Source: Limnochorda pilosa (lineage in GTDB: Bacteria > Bacillota > Limnochordia > Limnochordales > Limnochordaceae). Taken from it: DNA of 64,000 nt. The translations under genes and the position numbers were made by a program. Within the stretch, counting starts at the first letter, position 1; each line of letters starts with the position of its first letter. This document shows positions 36,718-44,025 of this stretch, piece by piece. The notes under the pieces are model-generated. The model was not told where the DNA came from. It searched no databases and saw only the letters and a program-made list of their open reading frames with translations. Where the stretch lies: the NCBI RefSeq assembly GCF_001544015.1, contig NZ_AP014924.1:1240001-1304000 (forward strand). The letters run 5' to 3'.

Positions 36718-38412
36718 TCATCCGCCTCCTCTCACGGAACCCCTCTCACCCTCCGGCGGCGCCCCGCCCGACCAGGCGGGGAGCTCGAAGGAGAAGGTGG
36801 AACCCTCGCCCGGCTCGGACTCTGCCCAGATGCGACCCCCGTGCAAGGAGATCAGGTTGCGAGCCAGGGTGAGGCCCAGTCCGCTCCCCGGAGGCTTGCG
36901 GGTGCCCGGCTCCTCCACCTGGTGGAACTTTTCGAAGATGCGCTCCAGATGCTCCGCGGGGATGCCGACCCCCGTGTCCCGCACCCAGAAGCGCAGCCGC
37001 CCGGGGGCCGCCGGGGCCACCCCCACCGTGACGCGGCCGCCCCGGGGGGTGAACTTGACCGCGTTGGAGAGCAGGTTGCCCAGTACCTGCATCAGCTTCT
37101 CCCCGTCCGCCTCCACCACCGGATCCGCGTCCGGCGTCTCGAGATTGAGGGTGATCCCCTTCTGCTCGGCCAGGGGCCGGATCCGCCGCACCGCGGAGGC
37201 GAGCAGGGGTCCCACCTGGAGCGCCTCCAGCTCCAGGCGCATCATGCCCGCCTCGATGCGGGCCATGTCCAGCAGGTCGGTGATCTGGCCGTAGAGGCGC
37301 TGGCTGGACTGCTGGATCTCCTGCAGGTACTCGCGCTGCTCGAAGCTGAGGCCTTCCCGCTCGTCCAGCATCAGCTCGGTGAAGGCCAGGATCGAGCTCA
37401 GGGGCGTGCGGAGCTCGTGGCTCACCGACGCCAGGAATTCGGACTTGAGCCGGTTCGCCCGCGCCAGCTCCCGGCCCTTCTCTTCCAGCTCCTGGCTCTG
37501 GCGCCGCAGGGCTTCGTTCATCTCCCGGAGCCGCCGGGTCCGCTCCTCCACCCGGGCCTCCAGGCTGTCGTAGAGGCTCTTGAGCTGGGCCGCCATGGCT
37601 TCCATGGTGTGCGAGAGGAGCCCGATCTCGTCCCGGCTGGGCAGGGTGGGGCGAGGGGCCAGGTCTCCGGCGCCGATGCGGCCGGCTCGCTCGGTGAGGA
37701 GCTGGAGCGGCCGGGTCACCAGGCGCCCCAGCAGGACCAGCAAGGCCAGGAGCGTGGCGAGGAAGAGGGTGCTGGAGAAGATCAGGTGGCTCCGCAGCCG
37801 GGAGGCCAGGCTCTCCTGGTACGGCGCGGCCGGCACGCTGATGCTGAGCGCGCCCATGAGCTTGCCCGTGTAGGCCTGCCCGTCGGGTCCCGCCATGCCT
37901 GCGTGGCAGCTCAGGCACGACTCTTCCATGTAGATGGGCTGGACATAGCGGAAACGGTCCCCGTCGTCGGCGGGCACCATCCGCCAGTAGGCGGGGGAGG
38001 CATGGGGCGTCCCCAGCGGGGCCGGCGTTGAGGCGGTGAACGAGGCCAGGGCCTCGGTCTCGAACCCGTCCGGGTGATGCGAGGGGTCGCTGGCTTGGGT
38101 CCAGACCTCGCGCACCTGGGTGTGGGCGACGTCGCCGAAGATCTGGCCGGTCACCCGGGCCACCGCTTCGGGTTCCAGGTGGCGGAAGGTACCGGGCAGC
38201 GGCGCCTCGGGGGACCCCCGGCCGCTCTGGGCCACGTAGGAGCGCACCGCCAGGAACTGCATGCTCACCGCCTCGGCCTTCTCCAACAAGGTGGCCTCGG
38301 CGCTGCGCCGCTGCTGGTAGCTCTGCCACAGGAAGGTGGCCCCGCTCATCACCAGGCTGACGATGGCGACGGAGCCGATCAGCTTGAAGCTCAACCGGTG
38401 CCACAGATGCAT
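36718..38412 (-). CDS. Sensor histidine kinase with Tll0287-like (DUF3365) haem-binding sensor domain
   Basis: The 564-residue kinase has membrane helices near 12-32 and 215-237 flanking an extracytoplasmic domain. That domain contains PIYMEESCLSCHAG, a CxxCH c-type haem motif (Cys166, Cys169, His170), with the surrounding pattern of DUF3365/Tll0287 domains. A HAMP domain, a coiled segment, the HisKA box (SVSHELRTPLSSIL) and the ATPase domain (NLLSNAVKFTPRGG, DTGVGIP, GSGLGL) follow. The covalent haem suggests redox or gas sensing outside the membrane. It leads the minus-strand block controlling or sensing the HybA/HybB-like module, and its promoter has a perfect CRP/FNR-family site. Confidence 0.9.
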   Translation of the reverse strand: MHLWHRLSFKLIGSVAIVSLVMSGATFLWQSYQQRRSAEATLLEKAEAVSMQFLAVRSYVAQSGRGSPEAPLPGTFRHLEPEAVARVTGQIFGDVAHTQVREVWTQASDPSHHPDGFETEALASFTASTPAPLGTPHASPAYWRMVPADDGDRFRYVQPIYMEESCLSCHAGMAGPDGQAYTGKLMGALSISVPAAPYQESLASRLRSHLIFSSTLFLATLLALLVLLGRLVTRPLQLLTERAGRIGAGDLAPRPTLPSRDEIGLLSHTMEAMAAQLKSLYDSLEARVEERTRRLREMNEALRRQSQELEEKGRELARANRLKSEFLASVSHELRTPLSSILAFTELMLDEREGLSFEQREYLQEIQQSSQRLYGQITDLLDMARIEAGMMRLELEALQVGPLLASAVRRIRPLAEQKGITLNLETPDADPVVEADGEKLMQVLGNLLSNAVKFTPRGGRVTVGVAPAAPGRLRFWVRDTGVGIPAEHLERIFEKFHQVEEPGTRKPPGSGLGLTLARNLISLHGGRIWAESEPGEGSTFSFELPAWSGGAPPEGERGSVRGGG

Positions 38413-38429
38413 GCTCTCGCCCCGCGATC

Positions 38430-38435
38430 ATTGTA
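38430..38435 (-). promoter_or_regulatory. Extended -10 element of the kinase promoter
   Basis: On the minus strand TGGTACAAT gives an extended -10 (TACAAT, 38435-38430), 17 nt before the kinase ATG. The -35 region would fall inside the CRP-like palindrome. Confidence 0.5.
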
Positions 38436-38454
38436 CCATAGACGAGACGGCGAT

Positions 38455-38470
38455 TGTGATTGAAATCACA
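38455..38470. promoter_or_regulatory. Perfect TGTGA-N6-TCACA site (CRP/FNR-family)
   Basis: TGTGATTGAAATCACA is a 16-bp match to the CRP consensus with complete symmetry in the half-sites. From the putative -10 at 38430-38435 the start point would be near 38423, so the centre of the site lies at about -40, the class II activator position. No CRP/FNR gene is in the window. Confidence 0.65.
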
Positions 38471-38558
38471 GGATCGTTGCAGGGCGCTTTCGGGGCGTTC
38501 AGCCCGCGACGGGTCGGCGCCAGGATTCTGGGCGGTATGCTTCCGGACAGGCTTGTGC

Positions 38559-38564
38559 TACAAT
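38559..38564 (+). promoter_or_regulatory. Extended -10 element upstream of pgsA
   Basis: TGCTACAAT forms an extended -10 (TACAAT) 92 nt before the pgsA GTG. No good -35 hexamer is seen. Confidence 0.45.
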
Positions 38565-38655
38565 GGCGCATGGCTGCCGCGCGCAGCCTGCGGCTGGCTG
38601 CCGCCCCGGGGCCGGAGCCCGCAGCCGGCTCCTCTTGTGCAAAGCAGGTGATGCT

Positions 38656-39279
38656 GTGCAAGCGCAGGATACCCGGCTGCCCGCATCCTACCCCGTTCGG
38701 GCGAAGGGCCGCCCGGGCCACCGGGGGCTTCATCTGGATCTGACGCCCGCGACCTGGCTCAGCCTCTCCCGCATCGGCTTGGTGCCTCCCATGCTCGCGG
38801 CGTTGCTCGGGGGAGCGCCGCACGGCCTTGAGTGGGCAGCTGGCCTCTTCATCCTGGCGGCCCTCACCGACGCGGTGGACGGGCACCTGGCTCGCTACCG
38901 GCGGGAGGAGACCACCTTCGGGAAGCTGCTGGATCCCGTGTCGGACAAGCTGCTGGTTTCCGCAGCCCTGATCGGGCTCGTTCAGCTGGGTCTCGTCTCG
39001 ACCTGGGCCGCGGTGGCGGTGGTGGCGCGGGAGATGGCCGTGACCGGCCTCCGCCTGGTGCTGGCGGGGGAGGGCGTCCTCCTGCCGGCCGGACCCTGGG
39101 GGAAGCGGAAGACGCTGGTTCAGTGCGTCGCGCTGCCGGCCTTGATGCTGGGGGTGCCCGGCGCCGGGTTCCTCCTCTGGCTGGCCGTGGGGCTGACCCT
39201 CTGGTCCGGTTTCGTCTACTTCCGTGAGGCCGTAGCGGTTCCCGAGGCGCCAGCAGGATCTGGCGGCTCCGGCGAGTAA
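38656..39279 (+). CDS. pgsA: CDP-alcohol phosphatidyltransferase (phosphatidylglycerophosphate synthase)
   Basis: This 207-residue membrane enzyme makes phosphatidylglycerol phosphate from CDP-diacylglycerol and glycerol 3-phosphate. The family motif is complete: DAVDGHLARYRREETTFGKLLDPVSDK, split as DG…AR…G…D…D, with four or five hydrophobic helices around it. The GTG at 38656 lies about 6 nt after GCAGGTG, and an upstream in-frame ATG (38563) overlaps the promoter region and would add an unlikely Cys/Arg-rich leader. It lies divergent from the kinase and precedes glpD, which shares its substrate glycerol 3-phosphate. Confidence 0.88.
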   Translation: MQAQDTRLPASYPVRAKGRPGHRGLHLDLTPATWLSLSRIGLVPPMLAALLGGAPHGLEWAAGLFILAALTDAVDGHLARYRREETTFGKLLDPVSDKLLVSAALIGLVQLGLVSTWAAVAVVAREMAVTGLRLVLAGEGVLLPAGPWGKRKTLVQCVALPALMLGVPGAGFLLWLAVGLTLWSGFVYFREAVAVPEAPAGSGGSGE

Positions 39280-39334
39280 TCTACGCATCAGACGAGAGGG
39301 CGGCGGCCTGGCGCCGGCGCCATTCCTAAGCCGT

Positions 39335-39402
39335 GTGGGACCGGAGACCTGGAGAAGTCCCACCTGAACCTGGGGTATGCCCTGGGGTCAGGTGGGACCT
39401 TT
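39335..39402 (+). promoter_or_regulatory. GlpP-type leader of glpD: competing antiterminator and terminator hairpins
   Basis: GTGGGAC (39335-39341) can pair with GTCCCAC (39357-39363), enclosing the loop CGGAGACCTGGAGAA. The same GTCCCAC is also the left arm of an 11-bp stem, GTCCCACCTGA (39357-39367) with TCAGGTGGGAC (39388-39398), followed by CTTTCCTTT. The two structures exclude each other. The second resembles an intrinsic terminator. GlpP, encoded downstream, is known in Bacillus to antiterminate glpD. Confidence 0.75.
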
Positions 39403-39421
39403 CCTTTGGGAGGGAAGAATC

Positions 39422-41062
39422 ATGGATCGAGACCTGGACCGGATGAGCGCGACGTCCTTCGACCTCCTGGTGATCGGAGGGGGCATCAACGGTACGGGTG
39501 TGGCCCGGGACGCCGCGCTCCGGGGGCTCCGGGTGGCACTGGTGGAGAAGAACGACTGGGGCTGGGGCACCAGCGCCCGCAGCACCCGGCTGATCCACGG
39601 GGGTCTGCGCTACCTGGAGCAGTACGACTTCGCGCTGGTGCACGAGGGCCTGAAGGAACGCGAGCTCCTACTCAGGAACGCCCCCCACCTGGTGAAACCT
39701 CTGCCGTTCCTCACCCCTGTCTACCACGGCGATCGCCACTCCTGGCTGATGGTGAAACTGGGGATGATCCTCTACGACCTCCTTTCTTGGCGAAAGAGCC
39801 TGCCGACCCACCGGTCCTTCGGCCCCGAGGAGACCCTTCGCCTGGAGCCCACCCTCAAGCCCGACGGGCTTCGGGGCGGAATGCTCTACTACGACGGGCA
39901 GGTGGACTTTCCCGAGCGACTCTGCATGGCCAACGTCGTCGATGCGGTGGAGCACGGCGCCCACGCCGCCAACCACGCCCGGGTGACGGGCTTCCTCCGG
40001 GAGGAGGGGCGGATCGTCGGGGCGACGGTGGAGGACGGGCTCACCGGCCGCACCTACTCGATCCGGGCGCGGGTGGTGGTCAACGCTGCGGGACCCTGGG
40101 CCGACGCCGTCGCCGGGCTGGCGGACTCTGGGTATCAGCCCAGGCTCCGGCGGACCGAGGGGATCCACCTGGTGGTTCCCGCCTTCACCCGGCATGCGGT
40201 GGTGATGCTGGCTCAGCGGGACGGCCGGGTCTTCTTCGCGGTGCCGTGGCAGAGACACGAACTCGTGGGCACGACCGACACCGACTTCGACGGGGACCTC
40301 GACCGGCTCTCGGCGTCGGACAGCGACGTGCGCTACCTGGTGGAGGAGACCCGACGCCGCTTCCCCACCGCCCGCCTGGACGAGATCGCCTACACCACCT
40401 CCGGCGTCCGGGCTCTGGTCCGGCAACCCGGGGCGAGGGACCCCTCGGCGACCTCCCGCAAGCACCTGGTGCACCGGCACCGCACTCCCGGCAGCGAGAA
40501 CCTCATCTCGATCCTGGGCGGCAAGCTGACCGCCTACCGGTGCCTGGCCGAAGAGGTGGTGGACCGGGTCTGCGACGTGCTGGGCGAGCGGCGCCCTGGC
40601 CGCACCGACACCACGCCGCTTCCGGGAGGCGAGGAGAGGGACGTCGCCGGTCTCGCCCATCGCCTGGCGGAACGGGTGGCTGATCGCGGCGTGGCCGCCG
40701 AGGCAGTGACCCACCTGGTCCGGCTCTACGGGACTCGGGCCGAGGGCCTTCTCGAGGAGGGGCTGCGACAGCCGGAGCTCCTGCAGCCCATGGTCCCCGG
40801 TGGCAAGGATCTGTGGGTGCAGGTCCTCCAATCGGTGGAGCACGAGATGGCTCGAAGCGTGGACGACGTCCTGCTCCGCAGGCTCGCGCTGGGGCTCGAA
40901 CCCGGCAACGGCTGGGAGGCAGCTCCCGAGATCGCCCGCCGGATGGGCGACCTCCTCGGTTGGGACGAGGCCAGGATTCGGTCCGAGGTGGATGCCTACC
41001 GGCAGACACTGGGGTTGATGCGCGCGCGCGACCTGGGGGTGCCGCACGCCGCCATGGGCTAG
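39422..41062 (+). CDS. glpD: Aerobic glycerol-3-phosphate dehydrogenase
   Basis: GlpD oxidises glycerol 3-phosphate to dihydroxyacetone phosphate and passes electrons to quinone. The 546-residue flavoprotein has the FAD-binding GGGINGTGVARDAA, WGWGTSARSTRLIHGG, GLRYLEQYDFALVHEG and NAAGPWAD motifs, and a typical C-terminal helical domain. The ATG at 39422 follows GGGAGGGAAG. Its leader contains a terminator with a competing hairpin, matching known GlpP control. glpP follows 94 nt downstream. Confidence 0.95.
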   Translation: MDRDLDRMSATSFDLLVIGGGINGTGVARDAALRGLRVALVEKNDWGWGTSARSTRLIHGGLRYLEQYDFALVHEGLKERELLLRNAPHLVKPLPFLTPVYHGDRHSWLMVKLGMILYDLLSWRKSLPTHRSFGPEETLRLEPTLKPDGLRGGMLYYDGQVDFPERLCMANVVDAVEHGAHAANHARVTGFLREEGRIVGATVEDGLTGRTYSIRARVVVNAAGPWADAVAGLADSGYQPRLRRTEGIHLVVPAFTRHAVVMLAQRDGRVFFAVPWQRHELVGTTDTDFDGDLDRLSASDSDVRYLVEETRRRFPTARLDEIAYTTSGVRALVRQPGARDPSATSRKHLVHRHRTPGSENLISILGGKLTAYRCLAEEVVDRVCDVLGERRPGRTDTTPLPGGEERDVAGLAHRLAERVADRGVAAEAVTHLVRLYGTRAEGLLEEGLRQPELLQPMVPGGKDLWVQVLQSVEHEMARSVDDVLLRRLALGLEPGNGWEAAPEIARRMGDLLGWDEARIRSEVDAYRQTLGLMRARDLGVPHAAMG

Positions 41063-41156
41063 CCCCGGCGGTGACGGAGGATTCGAGGACGGTCGTCGGG
41101 AAGGAACTGCGCGCCCGGGTGAGCGGAAGGCCTCGGGGGCGAGGGGATGGGAACCC

Positions 41157-41765
41157 GTGCAAGCAGCGGCCAGGCAAGCCAGCTTTGCGGCCCGGCTTCA
41201 GGAACGCCGCGTCATCGCGGGGGTCAAGGAGCCGGCTCAGATGGCTCGAGCCCTGGCGGCAGGGGTCCGGGTGATCTTCTACCTCACCGGGACCATCTAC
41301 GACGTGGCGAAGGCCGTGCGGCGGAAGGAGGCCGAGGAACCCGACGCCCTTCTCTTCTGCCACGTGGACCTCATCCAGGGCCTGGGCAAGGACGAGGTGG
41401 GAGTGCGCTTCCTTGCCCAGGACTTGAAGGTGGACGGCATCCTCACGACCCGCCGACATCTGGTGCAGGCAGCTCGGGACGTCGGCCTGCTCGCCATCCA
41501 GAGAGTCTTCATGCTGGACTCGGAAGGGCTCCGCACCGCCCTCGGTGTCCTCAAGGGGGGCCGCCCTGATGCGATCGAGATCCTGCCCGCCCTGGTGGTG
41601 CCGCACATCGCCCACCGGCTTCCCTGGGAGGCGTTGCCTCCGGCCATCGCGGGCGGGCTGGTGGAGACCCGGTCGGAGCTGGAGCAGATCCTGGCGACGC
41701 CCGTGAAGGCCGTCTCCACCAGCAGGGAGGAGCTGTGGGCAGGAGCGCGCCGCACGAACAAGTAG
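41157..41765 (+). CDS. glpP: Glycerol-3-phosphate-responsive antiterminator
   Basis: The 202-residue TIM-barrel-like protein matches GlpP: RVIAGVKEPAQMARALAAGVRVIFYLTG, LLFCHVDLIQGLGKDEVGVRFLA, DGILTTRRHLVQAARDVGLLAIQRVFMLDSE and EILPALVVPHIA. GlpP binds glycerol 3-phosphate and lets RNA polymerase pass leader terminators of glp genes. It starts with GTG at 41157 after a GAGGGG tract. Two leaders with the predicted target architecture flank it, before glpD (39335) and before the hydrolase gene (41880). Confidence 0.92.
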   Translation: MQAAARQASFAARLQERRVIAGVKEPAQMARALAAGVRVIFYLTGTIYDVAKAVRRKEAEEPDALLFCHVDLIQGLGKDEVGVRFLAQDLKVDGILTTRRHLVQAARDVGLLAIQRVFMLDSEGLRTALGVLKGGRPDAIEILPALVVPHIAHRLPWEALPPAIAGGLVETRSELEQILATPVKAVSTSREELWAGARRTNK

Positions 41766-41879
41766 GGCGAACGCTCCATGGAGAAGGAAACCGATGGTTC
41801 GCGTTGAAAGAGGTGTCGACATCAGACTGGGGCCGTTCCTTGGCGGGCTCCCTTGAAGTCACGCAACGCCGTGCGTTCA

Positions 41880-41939
41880 GTGGGCGGAGACACCGGAGAA
41901 GACCCACGGTTGACGTCGGGGACGTCAAAACCGTGGGTC
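41880..41939 (+). promoter_or_regulatory. GlpP-type leader of the membrane hydrolase gene
   Basis: GTGGG (41880-41884) can pair with CCCAC (41903-41907) around a loop carrying CGGAGACACCGGAGAAG. The CCCAC also lies in the left arm GACCCACGGTT (41901-41911), which pairs with AACCGTGGGTC (41929-41939); an inner GACGTC/GACGTC pair extends that stem. The order, the GGAGAC…GGAGAAG loop and the mutual exclusion match the glpD leader. The gap 41766-42037 holds no gene. Confidence 0.7.
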
Positions 41940-42037
41940 GTTCGCGTTCCGGCCCCTGGTGCCCGCGAGCCGGGTGATCGGCCTCTGGTCTGGCACGCAG
42001 CGGAGGGCCAGCATCTCTGAGACAGGAGGCATCATCC

Positions 42038-43858
42038 TTGAAGCGGAAATGGCTCTTGATCCTATCCCTCGTCCTCGTCGTGGCGGGCGGCTACCTCGCC
42101 AGCGCCGTCCAATCCGACTATGGGCACGTCCGGGTCAGCGATCTTCGCATCGCCGGGCAAGACGGCAAGATCTTGAGCGCTCTGCTCTACGTGCCGGAGA
42201 ACGCCACCGACAAGACCCCAGCTCCTGCCGTGCTTACCATGCACGGATACATCAACACCCGGGAGACGCACAGCGGCTTCAACATCGAGTTCGCCCGGCG
42301 CGGCTATGTCGTGCTGGCGCTGGACATGGCGGGGCACGGCTACTCCGACCCGAGGGCATTCGTCAACTACGACCTCACTCGGGGCGCGCAAGATGGCCTG
42401 TACTACCTGGCCAGCCTCCCCTTCGTGGACAGGACGAACATAGCCACTCACGGCCACTCCATGGGCGGCTGGTCCACGTTGCGGGCGGCGAACGACAACC
42501 CGGATCTGGTGAAGACCGTGATCCTTCAGGGTTCCTCCTCGGAGACCTATCTTTCCGGTGAGGTGACGGCAGAGAGCCCCTTCAACTTCGCTGTCAACTT
42601 CTCCAGGTACGATGAGTTCTGGGACCTGATGTGGAACGACAAGGACGCGGCAGGGAAGCCGATTGCTGTCGACGCGACTGGCGCACCGCTGGTGAAGAAG
42701 CCGTCCGACATCGTCAAGGCCCCCAAACTCAAGAAGATCTTCGGTGTGACCGAGGATGTCGTCCCCTTCAGCATGTACGGCGATCCGGCCAACGAGACGG
42801 CTCGCATGCTGTACATCTCCGATACCACCCACCCGGGTGACCATCTTTCGAAAGAGGCCATCGGGTACAGCATCTCGTTTCTGAATGAGACCATCCCGGC
42901 TCCGAAACCCTTGCCTGTCTCCAACCAGATCTGGCACCTGAAGGAGTTCGGGACCCTGGTCACCCTGGTCGGCATCTTCCTCTTCCTCTTCGCGATCGGT
43001 GAGAGGCTCCTGGACTCGGCGTACTTCCAGAGTCTCAGGCAGCCGGCTCCAGAGCACCCGGGCAGCAGCCGGGCAGCCTGGTGGGTCGGGGCGCTGATCG
43101 CCACGGCCATCCCCGCCGCGACCCTGTTCAAGTTCAAGGGCTGGGGCGGAGTGTGGGTCCCCGCCAGCGCGACCTTCCCGCAGGCCATCACCTCGCAGTT
43201 GATGATCTGGGCGGTACTCAACGGCCTGATTGCCCTGGCGCTCTTCATCGGCTGGCACTACCTCGCGGGCGCGAAGCAGGGCGGTGGTGCTCTGCAATAC
43301 GGCCTCTCCACCGACCGCAGTCGCTTCGCCCTGGACTGGGGCCACGTTGGCAAGGCTCTGCTGCTCGCCGTCAGTGTGGTCGGCATGGCCCAGGTCCTGG
43401 TCCATTTCGTGGAGTGGGCGTTCCTGGTCGACCCTCGTTTCTGGGTCGTCGCCCTCAAGCCGCTGACCGCGGCCCGCTTCGGTACGTACCTGACCTACCT
43501 GATCCCGTTCTTCCTCTTCTTCCTGGCGTCCTCGCTGATCATGCACGGACAGCTGCGGCTGAAGGGGAAGAGCCTTGGTGTCGAGATGGCGGCCAACGCC
43601 CTCGTGGGTGCCCTGGGCATCACCGTGCTGGTGGCGCTCCAGGTCGGCCACCTGTTCGCCACCGAGACCCTGATGTTCCCCCGCGAGTCCCTGTGGGGCA
43701 TCATCGCCTATCAGTTCATCCCGCTGACGGCCCTGGCGGGCGCTCTCTCCACCTTCTTCTTCCGGAAGACCGGAAGCGTCTACGCGGGTGCGATGGTGAA
43801 CGCGCTCTTCATCACCTGGTACATCGTCGCTGGCCAGGCGATTCACTTCGCCGGATGA
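42038..43858 (+). CDS. Alpha/beta hydrolase with C-terminal polytopic membrane domain
   Basis: The 606-residue protein starts with an uncleaved-looking hydrophobic helix (WLLILSLVLVVAGGYLASA), then an alpha/beta hydrolase domain to about residue 290 with oxyanion-type LTMHGYINTRET, LDMAGHGYSD and the nucleophile elbow ATHGHSMGGWS. The C-terminal 300 residues contain about eight membrane helices of unknown function. TTG at 42038 lies 8 nt after AGGAGG. It sits between glpP and glpK with a GlpP-like leader, so it may release glycerol or a glycerol ester product; the substrate is inference. The hydrolase faces out of the inner membrane if the first helix is an anchor. Confidence 0.8.
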   Translation: MKRKWLLILSLVLVVAGGYLASAVQSDYGHVRVSDLRIAGQDGKILSALLYVPENATDKTPAPAVLTMHGYINTRETHSGFNIEFARRGYVVLALDMAGHGYSDPRAFVNYDLTRGAQDGLYYLASLPFVDRTNIATHGHSMGGWSTLRAANDNPDLVKTVILQGSSSETYLSGEVTAESPFNFAVNFSRYDEFWDLMWNDKDAAGKPIAVDATGAPLVKKPSDIVKAPKLKKIFGVTEDVVPFSMYGDPANETARMLYISDTTHPGDHLSKEAIGYSISFLNETIPAPKPLPVSNQIWHLKEFGTLVTLVGIFLFLFAIGERLLDSAYFQSLRQPAPEHPGSSRAAWWVGALIATAIPAATLFKFKGWGGVWVPASATFPQAITSQLMIWAVLNGLIALALFIGWHYLAGAKQGGGALQYGLSTDRSRFALDWGHVGKALLLAVSVVGMAQVLVHFVEWAFLVDPRFWVVALKPLTAARFGTYLTYLIPFFLFFLASSLIMHGQLRLKGKSLGVEMAANALVGALGITVLVALQVGHLFATETLMFPRESLWGIIAYQFIPLTALAGALSTFFFRKTGSVYAGAMVNALFITWYIVAGQAIHFAG

Positions 43859-43870
43859 GCATCTGGTCCA

Positions 43871-43908
43871 GGCCAGGCGGGCCCGCCCCCGAGCGGGTCC
43901 GCCCGGCC
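43871..43908 (+). terminator. Strong GC hairpin after the hydrolase gene
   Basis: Arms 43871-43886 and 43893-43908 form a 16-position stem with one mismatch, one G-U pair and a 6-nt loop (CCCCGA), 12 nt after the hydrolase stop. No T-run follows, so termination is probable but not certain. Confidence 0.6.
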
Positions 43909-44025
43909 TAGGGCGACGCCAGCGGGGAGGAAGGGAATGACGCGCGGTGAAGGAAGTCCCTCGTCGGATGCTTCGGGCCTTCGCTGTCGTCACCCTGCTG
44001 GCATTCGGTCTGGAGGCTGAGCGTC

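Noticed and set aside
38455-38470. FNR-type site (TTGAT-N4-ATCAA) at the kinase promoter
   Set aside because: The half-sites read TGTGA/TCACA, which is CRP-like; the FNR half-site TTGAT is not present at the right spacing.
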